A stretch of DNA of 8,810 nt. Origin: JBJXHB01 sp046160725 (lineage in GTDB: Bacteria; Pseudomonadota; Gammaproteobacteria; Burkholderiales; Burkholderiaceae_C). The notes below the pieces were generated by a model. It made no database searches, was not told the DNA's origin, and worked only from the letters and a program-made list of their open reading frames with translations. Positions 1 through 6,841 of this stretch are shown in pieces (within the stretch, counting starts at the first letter, position 1; every line of letters begins with the position of its first letter). Where the stretch lies: positions 1-8,810 of the forward strand of contig JBJXHB010000146.1 of NCBI GenBank assembly GCA_046160725.1, read 5' to 3'. A program made the translations under genes and the position numbers.

Positions 1-471
1 GTCATCACCGACCTCGGGCACAAGAAGCGCGTGCGCGAGGCGGCCGAGGTCGAGGAGCGCAGCTTCTACAACGAACGCGCGCCGCAGGAGTGGCTGGACG
101 CGCTGGCGTCGCTGGGCACCGACTGGAACAAGCCCTTCCTGGAAGAGGCACCGGTGCTGATCGCCATCTTTGCGCAGAAGTACGGCGTGCATGCCGATGG
201 CCCGATGAAGGGCGAGAAGTTCAGCCACTACTACGTGCCCGAATCGGTGGGCATCGCCTCGGGCTTCCTGATCGCCGCGTTGCACCACGCGGGCCTGGCG
301 ACGCTGACACACACGCCCAACCCGATGAGCTTTCTGAACAAGCTGTGTGGCCGGCCGGCTTCCGAGAAGCCGGTCATCCTGCTGGTGGTCGGCTACCCCA
401 AGCCGGGGTGCCAGGTGCCGGTGCATGGCGGCATCAAGAAGCCACTGACAGTCATCTCTCAGTGGCTTTGA
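1..471 (+). CDS. Iodotyrosine deiodinase-like nitroreductase-family flavoprotein, 3' part
   Basis: Only the C-terminal 156 codons are present; the frame is open from base 1 and ends at TGA 469-471. The nitroreductase fold is an FMN-binding homodimer that reduces substrates using electrons from NAD(P)H or a reductase partner. This copy reads like the iodotyrosine deiodinase branch (reductive dehalogenation of halotyrosines) and not like the ordinary NfsB branch. The end carries the conserved pattern THTPNPM, then LCGRPASEKP and VVGYP, then a KPL tail. Glu19, Tyr23 and Lys44 (fragment numbering) have the same spacing (E-x3-Y and Y-x20-K) as the Glu/Tyr/Lys triad that grips the amino-acid part of iodotyrosine in the mammalian enzyme. 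The family is usually about 220-290 residues, so roughly the first third lies left of the window. It is followed 48 bp later by soxB on the same strand, but a hairpin overlaps its stop. Substrate is not proven; another nitro or halo aromatic is possible. Confidence 0.85.
   Translation, partial: VITDLGHKKRVREAAEVEERSFYNERAPQEWLDALASLGTDWNKPFLEEAPVLIAIFAQKYGVHADGPMKGEKFSHYYVPESVGIASGFLIAALHHAGLATLTHTPNPMSFLNKLCGRPASEKPVILLVVGYPKPGCQVPVHGGIKKPLTVISQWL
439..468 (+). terminator. Hairpin at the end of the nitroreductase-like gene, possible weak terminator or attenuator
   Basis: The 10-bp arm AAGCCACTGA (439-448) is perfectly complementary to TCAGTGGCTT (459-468) with a 10-base loop. The stem falls in the last codons of the deiodinase-like gene and is followed only by a short run of T (467-469), so it would be a weak intrinsic terminator at best. 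It could also be an attenuator or RNA-processing site between this gene and soxB. Confidence 0.4.
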
Positions 472-519
472 TCGCTGGCGGCATGACCACTTGCTCTCAG
501 CCCATTTGCCGTTGATCCC

Positions 520-1779
520 GTGACATCTCGCACCCGTTATTCGGCGCTGAACCTGCTGGGCGCTGCGCGGCACGGTCACACCGACTGGGCGCCCGCCTGG
601 CGCGAAGCCGAGCCCAAGCCGCGCTATGACGTCATCGTCATCGGCGGCGGCGGACACGGTCTGGCCACGGCCTACTACCTGGCCAAGAACCACGGCGTCA
701 CGAACGTCGCGGTGCTGGAAGCCGGCTGGATCGGTGGTGGCAACACCGGGCGCAACACCACCATCGTGCGCTCCAACTACCTGTACCCCGAGAGCGCACG
801 CCTGTACGACTTCTCGGTGCGCCAGTACGAGCAGCTGGCGCAGGCGCTCAACTTCAACATCATGTTCAGCCAGCGCGGCATCGTCACGCTGGCCCATTCG
901 CGGCACGACCTGGACGCGCAGTCACGCTGGGCCAACGCCATGCTGTGCAACGGCATCGACGCCGAACTGCTCAGCGCACGGCAGGTGCAGGAACTGGAGC
1001 CGCGCCTGAACTTCAGCGCCGATGCACGCTTCCCGATCCTGGGGGGCTTCATCCAGCGCCGTGGCGGCTCTGCGCGGCACGACGCCGTGGCCTGGGGCTA
1101 TGCCCGTGGCGCGTCGGCCTTGGGTGTGGACATCGTGCAGAACTGTGCCGTGACGGGTTTCCTCAAGCAGGGCCATGCCGTGGTGGGCGTGGCCACCAAC
1201 CGCGGCGAGATCCGCGCCGACAAGGTGGCCATGGCGGTGGCGGGGCATTCGTCGGTGCTGGCTGGCATGGCGGGCTTTCAATTGCCGGTCACCAGCTATG
1301 CGCTGCAGGCCATGGTCAGTGAACCCGTCAAGCCCGTGCTCAACACCGTGACCTTGTCGCCATCCCTGGGTGCCTATTGGAGCCAGAGCGACAAAGGCGA
1401 AGTGGTGATCGGCGGCGCGCTGGACCACTTCCCGTCCTACGCCCAGCGCGGCAGCTTTGACGTGATGCAGCACGTGGTGGCAGCCACGGTCGAGATGTTC
1501 CCCTCGCTCAGCCGCCTGCGCCTGCTGCGCCAATGGGCCGGCATCGTCGACGTGGTGCAGGACAGCAGCCCCATCATCGGCGCCACGCCGGTGCCGGGCC
1601 TGTACAGCAACTGCGGCTGGGGCACGGGCGGTTTCAAGGCCATCCCGGTGGGCGGCTGGACGCTGGCGCATGTGTTGGCCACCGGCCGCAACCACGAACT
1701 GGCAGAACCGTTCCAGCTGCAACGCTTTCACACCGGCCGGCTGATCGACGAAGCCGCTGCCGCCGGCATCGCGCACTGA
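520..1779 (+). CDS. soxB: Sarcosine oxidase subunit beta (heterotetrameric)
   Basis: This 419-residue subunit holds the active site that oxidises the N-methyl amine, with non-covalent FAD and a covalent FMN at the interface with the alpha subunit. A Rossmann GGGGHG motif sits at residues 42-47 after YDVIVI, followed by GNTGRNTTIVRSNYL, a hallmark of SoxB. The segment RRGGSARHDAVAWG contains His187 (codon 1078-1080), which by motif matches the histidine that carries FMN in this family. The C-terminus GWGTGGFKAIP...RFHTGRLIDE is also typical. Length matches the family (about 405-420). The start is GTG at 520: the N-terminal YSALNLLGAARHG stretch is conserved, there is an in-frame TGA at 484-486, and no other usual start lies between. 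No clear Shine-Dalgarno sequence is seen. It is the first gene of soxBDAG; soxD starts 12 bp after its stop. The true substrate could be sarcosine or another N-methyl amino compound. Confidence 0.95.
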   Translation: MTSRTRYSALNLLGAARHGHTDWAPAWREAEPKPRYDVIVIGGGGHGLATAYYLAKNHGVTNVAVLEAGWIGGGNTGRNTTIVRSNYLYPESARLYDFSVRQYEQLAQALNFNIMFSQRGIVTLAHSRHDLDAQSRWANAMLCNGIDAELLSARQVQELEPRLNFSADARFPILGGFIQRRGGSARHDAVAWGYARGASALGVDIVQNCAVTGFLKQGHAVVGVATNRGEIRADKVAMAVAGHSSVLAGMAGFQLPVTSYALQAMVSEPVKPVLNTVTLSPSLGAYWSQSDKGEVVIGGALDHFPSYAQRGSFDVMQHVVAATVEMFPSLSRLRLLRQWAGIVDVVQDSSPIIGATPVPGLYSNCGWGTGGFKAIPVGGWTLAHVLATGRNHELAEPFQLQRFHTGRLIDEAAAAGIAH

Positions 1780-1791
1780 GCGGACCCAGCC

Positions 1792-2067
1792 ATGATGCAA
1801 CTGCGTTGCCCCCTGTGCGGGCCCCGTGCGGAAAACGAGTTCCGCTGCGGCGGCACCACCGGCATCGTGCGGCCGCCGCTGGATTGCAGCGACGAGACCT
1901 GGGGCGCGTATCTGTACTTTCGCGACAACCCGAAGGGCGCCCACGCAGAACGCTGGTGCCACACCTTCGGGTGCGGGTTGTGGTTCAACGTGTTGCGCGA
2001 CACCGTCACTCACGAGGTGGCGGCTGTCTACGGGATCACAGAAGTGTGTCCGGGGAGGTCGTCATGA
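1792..2067 (+). CDS. soxD: Sarcosine oxidase subunit delta
   Basis: This 91-residue zinc-binding small subunit stabilises the sarcosine oxidase heterotetramer. With the first of two tandem ATGs (1792, 1795) as start, the N-terminus is MMQLRCPLCGPR, placing Cys6 and Cys9 as in the characterised enzyme; His57 and Cys61 in WCHTFGCGLWF complete the expected CxxC + HxxxC zinc site. The following FNVLRDTVTHEV is also conserved. The ribosome site is weak (GAGCGGA), suggesting translational coupling to soxB. The stop TGA (2065-2067) overlaps the soxA start as ATGA. An extra cysteine pair candidate (Cys19, Cys32) is present but has no assigned role. Confidence 0.95.
   Translation: MMQLRCPLCGPRAENEFRCGGTTGIVRPPLDCSDETWGAYLYFRDNPKGAHAERWCHTFGCGLWFNVLRDTVTHEVAAVYGITEVCPGRSS
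2052..2058 (+). promoter_or_regulatory. Ribosome binding site of soxA
   Basis: GGGGAGG lies 5 bases before the ATG at 2064 and inside the end of soxD. It is the strongest Shine-Dalgarno sequence of the sox operon and fixes the soxA start in the middle of a longer open frame that extends upstream through soxD and into soxB. Confidence 0.8.
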
Positions 2068-4922
2068 GCGGCTACCGCCTGCCCGTACCCCATGGCGCCT
2101 GGCTTGACCGCACCAGGCCGCTGCGGTTCCAGTTCAACGGCCGCGACGTTGCGGGCTTTGCGGGCGACACCGTGGCCTCGGCCTTGCTTGCGCAGGGCAT
2201 CGTGCATGTCGGCCGCAGCTTCAAGCTGCACCGGCCACGCGGCATCTTCAGTTGCGGGGTGGAAGACCCCAGCGGCCTGCTCGACATCGGCCTGGGCGGC
2301 GCCCGCACGCCCAATACGCGGGCCACCGACATTGCCGCGCAAGACGGCCTGCAAGCCTTCACCGGCAACGCCTGGCCGAGCCTGGAATTCGACCTGGCGG
2401 CGCTGACCTCGCGCTTCGCGGCGCTGCTGCCGGCGGGCTTCTACTACAAGACCTTCATGTGGCCGCACTGGCATGTGTTCGAGCCCACCATTCGCCGCAT
2501 GGCCGGGCTTGGCGTGGCGGCCGATGCGCCTGACCCCGACCGCTACGACCAGGTCTCGCGCCAGGTGCAAGTGCTGGTGGTCGGCGCCGGTGCCGCGGGC
2601 GTGCAGGCGGCGCTGGCTGCCGCGCGCCGCGGCCAGCAGGTGCTGCTGATGGAAGGCGCGGTGCAGTGGGAGCCCGCCAGCGCCGCGCGCCTGCCGGAAC
2701 TGCAGCAGGCTGGCGTGGAGGTGCATACACGTTGCACCGTGTTCGGCTTGTATGACCACCTGCTGGCCGCGGCCACGCAGACGATCGATGGCGCGGTTCG
2801 CGAGAGGCTCTGGAAGATCCGTGCCGACCGCATCATCCTGGCCACGGGCGCTTTCGAGCGGCCGATGCTGTTCCCGGACAACGACCGCCCGGGCGTGATG
2901 CTGGCCACTGCTGTGCTTCGTTATGCCACCCACTATGGCGTGGCCTGCGGGCGCCACGTGCTGGTGACCACGGCCTGCGATGGCGGCCACATCACAGCCC
3001 GCGCGATGGTGGCCGCCGGTGTGAATGTGGTCGCCGTTGTTGACCATCGCAGCGCCGCGGCGGTCGATGCCCTGCCCGGTGTCCCGGTGTTTCGCGGCAG
3101 CGCCATCGTCGCGGTGTTCGGCCAACGGGCGGTGAAGGGTGTGGCCATCGCTGCCCACGAGGGCGGCCCCATCCACCAGGTCGAAGCGGACTGCATTGCC
3201 AGCGCCGGCGGCTGGGCGCCTGCCGTCAACTTGCACTCGATGGCCGGCGGCAAGTTGCGCTGGGAGGACGATGCCGCGATGTTCGTGCCCGTGGGCGGGA
3301 TGTCCGGCGTTGATTCCGTGGGCGCTTGTGCCGGCGTCTTCGATGCCGACGCTGCGCTGGCGCACGCTGATGATGTCGGCAGCGGCAGGCCCTCACAAAC
3401 GCCCGTGGGCGGCACGGGCTTGGTGACATCGAACACCAGCCCGGCGCCAGCGGCGCTCGCCGCCTGGGGCCGCAAACCAGGCAAGGTGTTCCTGGACTTG
3501 CAGAACGATGTCACCGCCGACGACGTCGCCTTGGCCGCGCGCGAGAACTACCGTTCGGTCGAGCACCTCAAGCGCTACACCACGATGGGCATGGCCACCG
3601 ACCAGGGCAAGACCAGCAACGTCAACGCGCTGGTGCTGATGGGCGAACTGACCCAGCGAAGCCCAGGCCAGGTCGGCACGACAAAGTTCCGTCCTCCGTT
3701 CAAGCCCGTGACCCTAGGTGCGCTGGCCGGCGGTCGAAAGGGTGCGCTCTACAAACCGCTCAAGCGCATGCCGGGCCATGCTTGGCACGATGCCCACGGC
3801 CCGCTGTGGGAAGAGTTCGGCGGTTGGCAGCGCCCGGCGGCCTACCCGCGCAACGGAGAGTCCTTGAACGCCGCCGCCGAGCGCGAAGCCTTGAACGTGC
3901 GCCAGCATGTCGGCCTCTTCGAAGCGTCACCACTGGGCAAGATCGAGCTCTACGGGCCTGACGCGGCGAGCTTCCTGGACCTGATGTACGTGGGCACGAT
4001 GTCCACCCTGGCCATCGGGCAGGCGCGCTACGGCTTGCTGCTGCGTGAAGACGGCGTGATCTTCGACGACGGCATCGTCGCGCGGCTGGGCCCGCAGCAC
4101 TACTGGGTCAACACCACGTCGGGCGGCGCTGAGCGCGTGGCGCAGGCCTTCGAGGAATGGCTGCAGTGCGAGTACGTGCAGCACCGCGTGCTGGTCACGC
4201 CCGTGACCTCAGCCTGGGGCAACGTCACCGTGGCCGGTCCGAAGGCTTGGGCCTTGCTCCAAGCTGCGGGTTTCGATTCATCACTGGCACCTGCGGCCAT
4301 GAAGCACATGACGCTGCGAGCGATCAACGAGGGCGGCACGCCCATGCGCGTACTGCGCGCCAGCTTCAGCGGTGAACTTGGCTACGAGATCAACTTGCCG
4401 GCCGATCGCACACAAGCCCTGCTGGAACGTCTGTGGCAGGCCGGTCAGGCCTTTGGCGTGATGCCCTACGGCGTCGAGGCGCTGATGATCCTGCGCACGG
4501 AGAAGGGTTACCTGCATCTGGGCGCAGATACCGATGGCACGACCTTCCCCGCAGACGTCGGCCTCGACCGCGGCATGGCCAGGAAAACGGCCAATTTCGT
4601 CGGTCGGCGATCGTTGCTGAGGCCGGTGGCCACAGACGCCGACCGCATGCAGCTGGTCGGCCTGCTGCCGCTGGACCGCCGCACCCGTCTGCCCGTCGGC
4701 GCGCACATCACGCTGCAGGCGCCGCCAGCCGCGATCGAAGGCTTCGTGACCTCCAGTGCCTTCAGCCCGGTCCTGGGCCACCCGGTGTCGCTGGCCATGC
4801 TCAAGCGAGGCAGTCATCGCTTGGGGGAATGCGTCACCACGTACCACCTGGGCCAGGCGATCAAGGCCGAAGTGGTGAAGACGCCCTTCTTTGATCCCAC
4901 TGGCGAGCGGCTGCATGGTTGA
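2064..4922 (+). CDS. soxA: Sarcosine oxidase subunit alpha
   Basis: This 952-residue subunit accepts electrons and transfers the methyl-derived one-carbon unit to tetrahydrofolate. Domains in order: a ferredoxin-like N-terminal domain (about 18-110: FNGRDVAGFAGDTVASALLA, then GRSFKLHRPRGI) with a single Cys, so no Fe-S cluster is expected; an NAD-binding Rossmann domain with GAGAAG at 174-179 and LATGAFERP further on; a SoxA A3 linker domain (about 475-560: VFLDLQNDVT, YTTMGMATDQGK, GTTKFRPPF); and a folate-binding aminomethyltransferase-like domain (about 570-840) with its C-terminal barrel (about 850-945, VTSSAFSP, FFDPTGERL). The family is usually 965-1005 residues; most of the shortfall is in the Rossmann domain, where the usual E-Q-x-E-x-GG-x-L loop after the second strand is replaced by a shorter MEGAVQWEP stretch. 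It overlaps soxD by 3 bp and soxG by 8 bp. Assignment is firm; substrate and NAD occupancy are not. Confidence 0.95.
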   Translation: MSGYRLPVPHGAWLDRTRPLRFQFNGRDVAGFAGDTVASALLAQGIVHVGRSFKLHRPRGIFSCGVEDPSGLLDIGLGGARTPNTRATDIAAQDGLQAFTGNAWPSLEFDLAALTSRFAALLPAGFYYKTFMWPHWHVFEPTIRRMAGLGVAADAPDPDRYDQVSRQVQVLVVGAGAAGVQAALAAARRGQQVLLMEGAVQWEPASAARLPELQQAGVEVHTRCTVFGLYDHLLAAATQTIDGAVRERLWKIRADRIILATGAFERPMLFPDNDRPGVMLATAVLRYATHYGVACGRHVLVTTACDGGHITARAMVAAGVNVVAVVDHRSAAAVDALPGVPVFRGSAIVAVFGQRAVKGVAIAAHEGGPIHQVEADCIASAGGWAPAVNLHSMAGGKLRWEDDAAMFVPVGGMSGVDSVGACAGVFDADAALAHADDVGSGRPSQTPVGGTGLVTSNTSPAPAALAAWGRKPGKVFLDLQNDVTADDVALAARENYRSVEHLKRYTTMGMATDQGKTSNVNALVLMGELTQRSPGQVGTTKFRPPFKPVTLGALAGGRKGALYKPLKRMPGHAWHDAHGPLWEEFGGWQRPAAYPRNGESLNAAAEREALNVRQHVGLFEASPLGKIELYGPDAASFLDLMYVGTMSTLAIGQARYGLLLREDGVIFDDGIVARLGPQHYWVNTTSGGAERVAQAFEEWLQCEYVQHRVLVTPVTSAWGNVTVAGPKAWALLQAAGFDSSLAPAAMKHMTLRAINEGGTPMRVLRASFSGELGYEINLPADRTQALLERLWQAGQAFGVMPYGVEALMILRTEKGYLHLGADTDGTTFPADVGLDRGMARKTANFVGRRSLLRPVATDADRMQLVGLLPLDRRTRLPVGAHITLQAPPAAIEGFVTSSAFSPVLGHPVSLAMLKRGSHRLGECVTTYHLGQAIKAEVVKTPFFDPTGERLHG

Positions 4923-5520
4923 GACTCGTGAAGCGTCGAGCCTGTTGCACGGGGACCTGGGCGTGTCCTTGCCCCTGCCCACGGCCGGACGGGCTATCCG
5001 CGTTGTGCCAGGCCTGCGGATCCTGTCCCTGCGGCACCTGCCCGGCGGCGCCGCGGCCCTCAATGCAGCGGTCGCCGCCCATGGACTGACCCCGCTGCCT
5101 GAGCCGGGCACTTTTCGCGGCGCCGACCCGTGGTTGTTATGGGTGGCCCCGGCGGAGCTTCTGCTGCTGACCACGAGCAGCGCGGTGGCCGACGGCGTGC
5201 TGCAGGCGCTGACTCCGGGCCGCGAGGCCTTGGCCTGCGTGCTGGACCAGTCGGCCGGCTGCCTGGTGATCGAGCTGAAGGGCGATGCTGTTGCCGATGT
5301 GCTGCTCCACCTGCTGGACGTCAGCGCCGTTCCCCAACAGCCGGGCAGAGGGACTCGAACAAGGCTGATGGACGTCGGCGCCGTCGTCTTGCGCCTGGAG
5401 ACCGACCGCGTCTTTCTGGTGATGGATCGAGCGCACGGCGTTTACGTGGCCCAGTGGATCAAGCACGCGCTGGGCGCTGAAGGGCCGGTGTCAGACGTCC
5501 TGTCGTGTGCGAGGCGATGA
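4915..5520 (+). CDS. soxG: Sarcosine oxidase subunit gamma
   Basis: This is the fourth subunit of the heterotetramer (201 residues, usual 190-210), structurally related to aminomethyltransferase domains and not itself catalytic. Family features visible are DPWLLWVAPAELLLLT in the middle, LDQSAGCLVIELKG, RGTRTRLMDVGAVVLRL, and the C-terminal VYVAQWIKHAL. The ATG at 4915 was chosen because it gives a normal N-terminus and overlaps the soxA end by 8 bp, consistent with translational coupling; the frame also has a TTG at 4891, judged unlikely. It ends the operon; the next gene is on the opposite strand with only 9 bp between the stops, and purU, often found here, is absent. Confidence 0.92.
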   Translation: MVETREASSLLHGDLGVSLPLPTAGRAIRVVPGLRILSLRHLPGGAAALNAAVAAHGLTPLPEPGTFRGADPWLLWVAPAELLLLTTSSAVADGVLQALTPGREALACVLDQSAGCLVIELKGDAVADVLLHLLDVSAVPQQPGRGTRTRLMDVGAVVLRLETDRVFLVMDRAHGVYVAQWIKHALGAEGPVSDVLSCARR

Positions 5521-5529
5521 AAACCCGTC

Positions 5530-6591
5530 TCAGCCCGGCAGCCGCTGCTCCCGCCACAACCCCAGCTTCTCCTGCGCCACCCGGTCGGAGTAGCCAAACA
5601 GCACCAGGTCGGCCTGCGCATGCAGTGTGTGCGCCATCCAGCCCGGCACCACCACCACGTCGTGTGGTGCCAGCGGCAGGCTGCGGCCGTCCACCCGAAG
5701 CTCGCCATCACCCTCGACCACGATGTAGACCATGCTGTCGGTGCTGCGGTACGGCTGCGTGGCAAAGCCCGCCGGCAGGAGGCGGATCATGGTGGCCATG
5801 GTCGGCATGGCCCAGCCGCCGTCGCTGGGGTTGACATAGCGCATCAGGTGCCCGGTGTGGGCATCCGGCGCGCCGGCCCGGGCCAGCGCGAACAGCGCGT
5901 CCCGGGTGCGGTCGTAGGGATAGTTGAAGATCGGTGAGTTCAGCGAGCCGTTGACATAGCCGACCGGCAGCAGGCCCTGGCCGTAGCGCGCCCGCGCGTC
6001 GCCGGCCGGGCGCACCACGGCGGCCTCGGCCTCGTCGTGGTCCTGCCGGAAGGTGCTGCCGAAGAAGTGCGTGATCGGGATGTCCAACCCGTCCAGCCAG
6101 ACCATCGGGCGGTCGGACTCGTTGCCGTGGTGATGCCAGGCCCAGCCCGGCGTGATCACGAAGTCGCCCGGGCGCATCAGGGTCTTCTCGCCGTCCACCG
6201 CGGTGTAGGCGTCCGCGCCCTCGATGATGAAGCGCAGCGCGCTCTGGGTGTGGCGGTGCGCGGGCGCGACCTCACCGGGCATGATCAGTTGCAGCCCGGC
6301 GTACAGCGTCTGCGTGATCTGCGAGCTGCCCTTCAGGCCCGGGTTCTCCAGGATCATCACCCGGCGCTCGGCCTCCGCGGCGCTGATCAGCCCGGCGCTC
6401 TCCATCACGTGCGGTCGGGTCTGCGACCAGGCCCAGCGGTGCGGTACACCCACCGGCGTGGGCGCCTTGGGCACCAGGGCCTTCAGGCGGGTCCACAGCG
6501 GTGCCAGGTGCTCCACGTCGGCACGGCCGTAGAAGGCCTCGCGCTCGGCGGCGTTGGTGGCGGCCGGCGTGGCAGCGGGCTTGGGGGTCAT
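5530..6591 (-). CDS. gtdA: Gentisate 1,2-dioxygenase
   Basis: A two-cupin, Fe(II)-dependent ring-cleaving enzyme (353 residues) that opens gentisate to maleylpyruvate in the cytoplasm. The first cupin contains PAHRHTQSALRFIIEG with His112 and His114, and PGDFVITPGWAWHHHGNE with His153; the spacing of the three (2 and 39 residues) is that of the iron ligands of characterised gentisate dioxygenases. The second cupin is STDSMVYIVVEGDGEL...DVVVVPGWMAHTL. The start is ATG 6591-6589 on the minus strand, preceded by GGAGA with 7 bases of spacing; the frame stays open upstream into the palindromic element, but that extension is low-complexity and unlike the family. No maleylpyruvate isomerase or fumarylpyruvate hydrolase gene is in the window. 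Related salicylate- or 1-hydroxy-2-naphthoate-cleaving dioxygenases are an alternative. The sox operon converges on it; an ArsR-type regulator lies upstream on the same strand. Confidence 0.92.
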   Translation of the reverse strand: MTPKPAATPAATNAAEREAFYGRADVEHLAPLWTRLKALVPKAPTPVGVPHRWAWSQTRPHVMESAGLISAAEAERRVMILENPGLKGSSQITQTLYAGLQLIMPGEVAPAHRHTQSALRFIIEGADAYTAVDGEKTLMRPGDFVITPGWAWHHHGNESDRPMVWLDGLDIPITHFFGSTFRQDHDEAEAAVVRPAGDARARYGQGLLPVGYVNGSLNSPIFNYPYDRTRDALFALARAGAPDAHTGHLMRYVNPSDGGWAMPTMATMIRLLPAGFATQPYRSTDSMVYIVVEGDGELRVDGRSLPLAPHDVVVVPGWMAHTLHAQADLVLFGYSDRVAQEKLGLWREQRLPG

Positions 6592-6598
6592 CGGCAAG

Positions 6599-6603
6599 TC
6601 TCC
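6599..6603 (-). promoter_or_regulatory. Ribosome binding site of the gentisate dioxygenase gene
   Basis: On the minus strand GGAGA lies 7 bases before the ATG at 6591. It decides the start in favour of 6591 over the ATG at 6720, which lies inside the mobile element. Confidence 0.7.
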
Positions 6604-6632
6604 GGGGCGATGCGGGCGGGGCGGCGGCCGGC

Positions 6633-6657
6633 GGGCCGGTCCTGGTCCGGCCGGCCC
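6633..6657. other. GC-rich inverted repeat between the dioxygenase gene and the palindromic element
   Basis: GGGCCGG (6633-6639) can pair with CCGGCCC (6651-6657), or GGCCGG (6634-6639) with CCGGCC (6647-6652). No T run follows on either strand. Before the mobile element inserted, it would have begun about 20 bp after the regulator stop codon, so it may be a remnant terminator or processing hairpin. In such GC-rich DNA it could be chance. Confidence 0.25.
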
Positions 6658-6678
6658 TGCGGCCGCGCTGCCACATCC

Positions 6679-6680
6679 TA
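6679..6680. repeat. Left target-site copy (TA of CTAG)
   Basis: The dinucleotide TA directly borders the left end of the palindromic element; with C6678 it forms the left half of a split CTAG. The matching copy is 6842-6843. Confidence 0.55.
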
Positions 6681-6841
6681 GTGCGCCAACCCGAAGAAAA
6701 CGAAACATGAAAGCGCGCATTCGGGCCGATGTCGTCGCTGCAAATCCTCGCGATGCCGACAGGCATCGCTGTGGTTTGCGCCTAGACCTTGACCCGAATC
6801 CATCGCTTTCATCATGTTCCGTTTCCTCCGGGTTGGCGCAC
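6681..6841. mobile_element. 161-bp palindromic MITE-like element, IS630/Tc1-mariner type by its target site
   Basis: The two halves (6681-6757 and 6762-6841) are imperfect inverted repeats of each other over almost their full length. The outer 13 bases are perfect (GTGCGCCAACCCG on the left, its complement on the right). The next stretch, left bases 6694-6715 against right bases 6829-6804, differs at three positions plus one 3-base insertion. The inner parts share ATTCGGG, GCAAA and a closing stem GCGATGCC / GGCATCGC around a 4-base GACA loop at 6758-6761. The element is flanked on both sides by TA, giving C-TA-[element]-TA-G, the pattern left by IS630-family insertion into CTAG. There is no transposase gene, so movement would need an enzyme in trans. 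It is richer in A/T than the surrounding DNA. An alternative is an unrelated large regulatory hairpin, but the clean boundary argues for insertion. Confidence 0.75.

Noticed and set aside
922..2013. Long minus-strand open frame opposite soxB (363 codons)
   Set aside because: Shadow of the GC-rich soxB gene: the plus frame has clear SoxB motifs, while this frame is low-complexity and rich in His, Gln and Ala with no family resemblance.
1533..2063. Upstream extension of the soxA frame through soxD into soxB
   Set aside because: It would overlap two well-supported genes, and the ATG at 2064 has a strong GGGGAGG site and gives the normal SoxA N-terminus.
2028..3365. Long minus-strand open frame opposite soxA (445 codons)
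   Set aside because: Same reason; the plus strand encodes conserved SoxA domains throughout and the antisense translation has no recognisable domain.
6592..6720. N-terminal extension of gentisate dioxygenase starting in the palindromic element (MRAFMFRFLRVG...)
   Set aside because: The ATG at 6591 has a good ribosome site and family-like start; the extension is Pro/Gly/Arg-rich and partly encoded by the inserted element.
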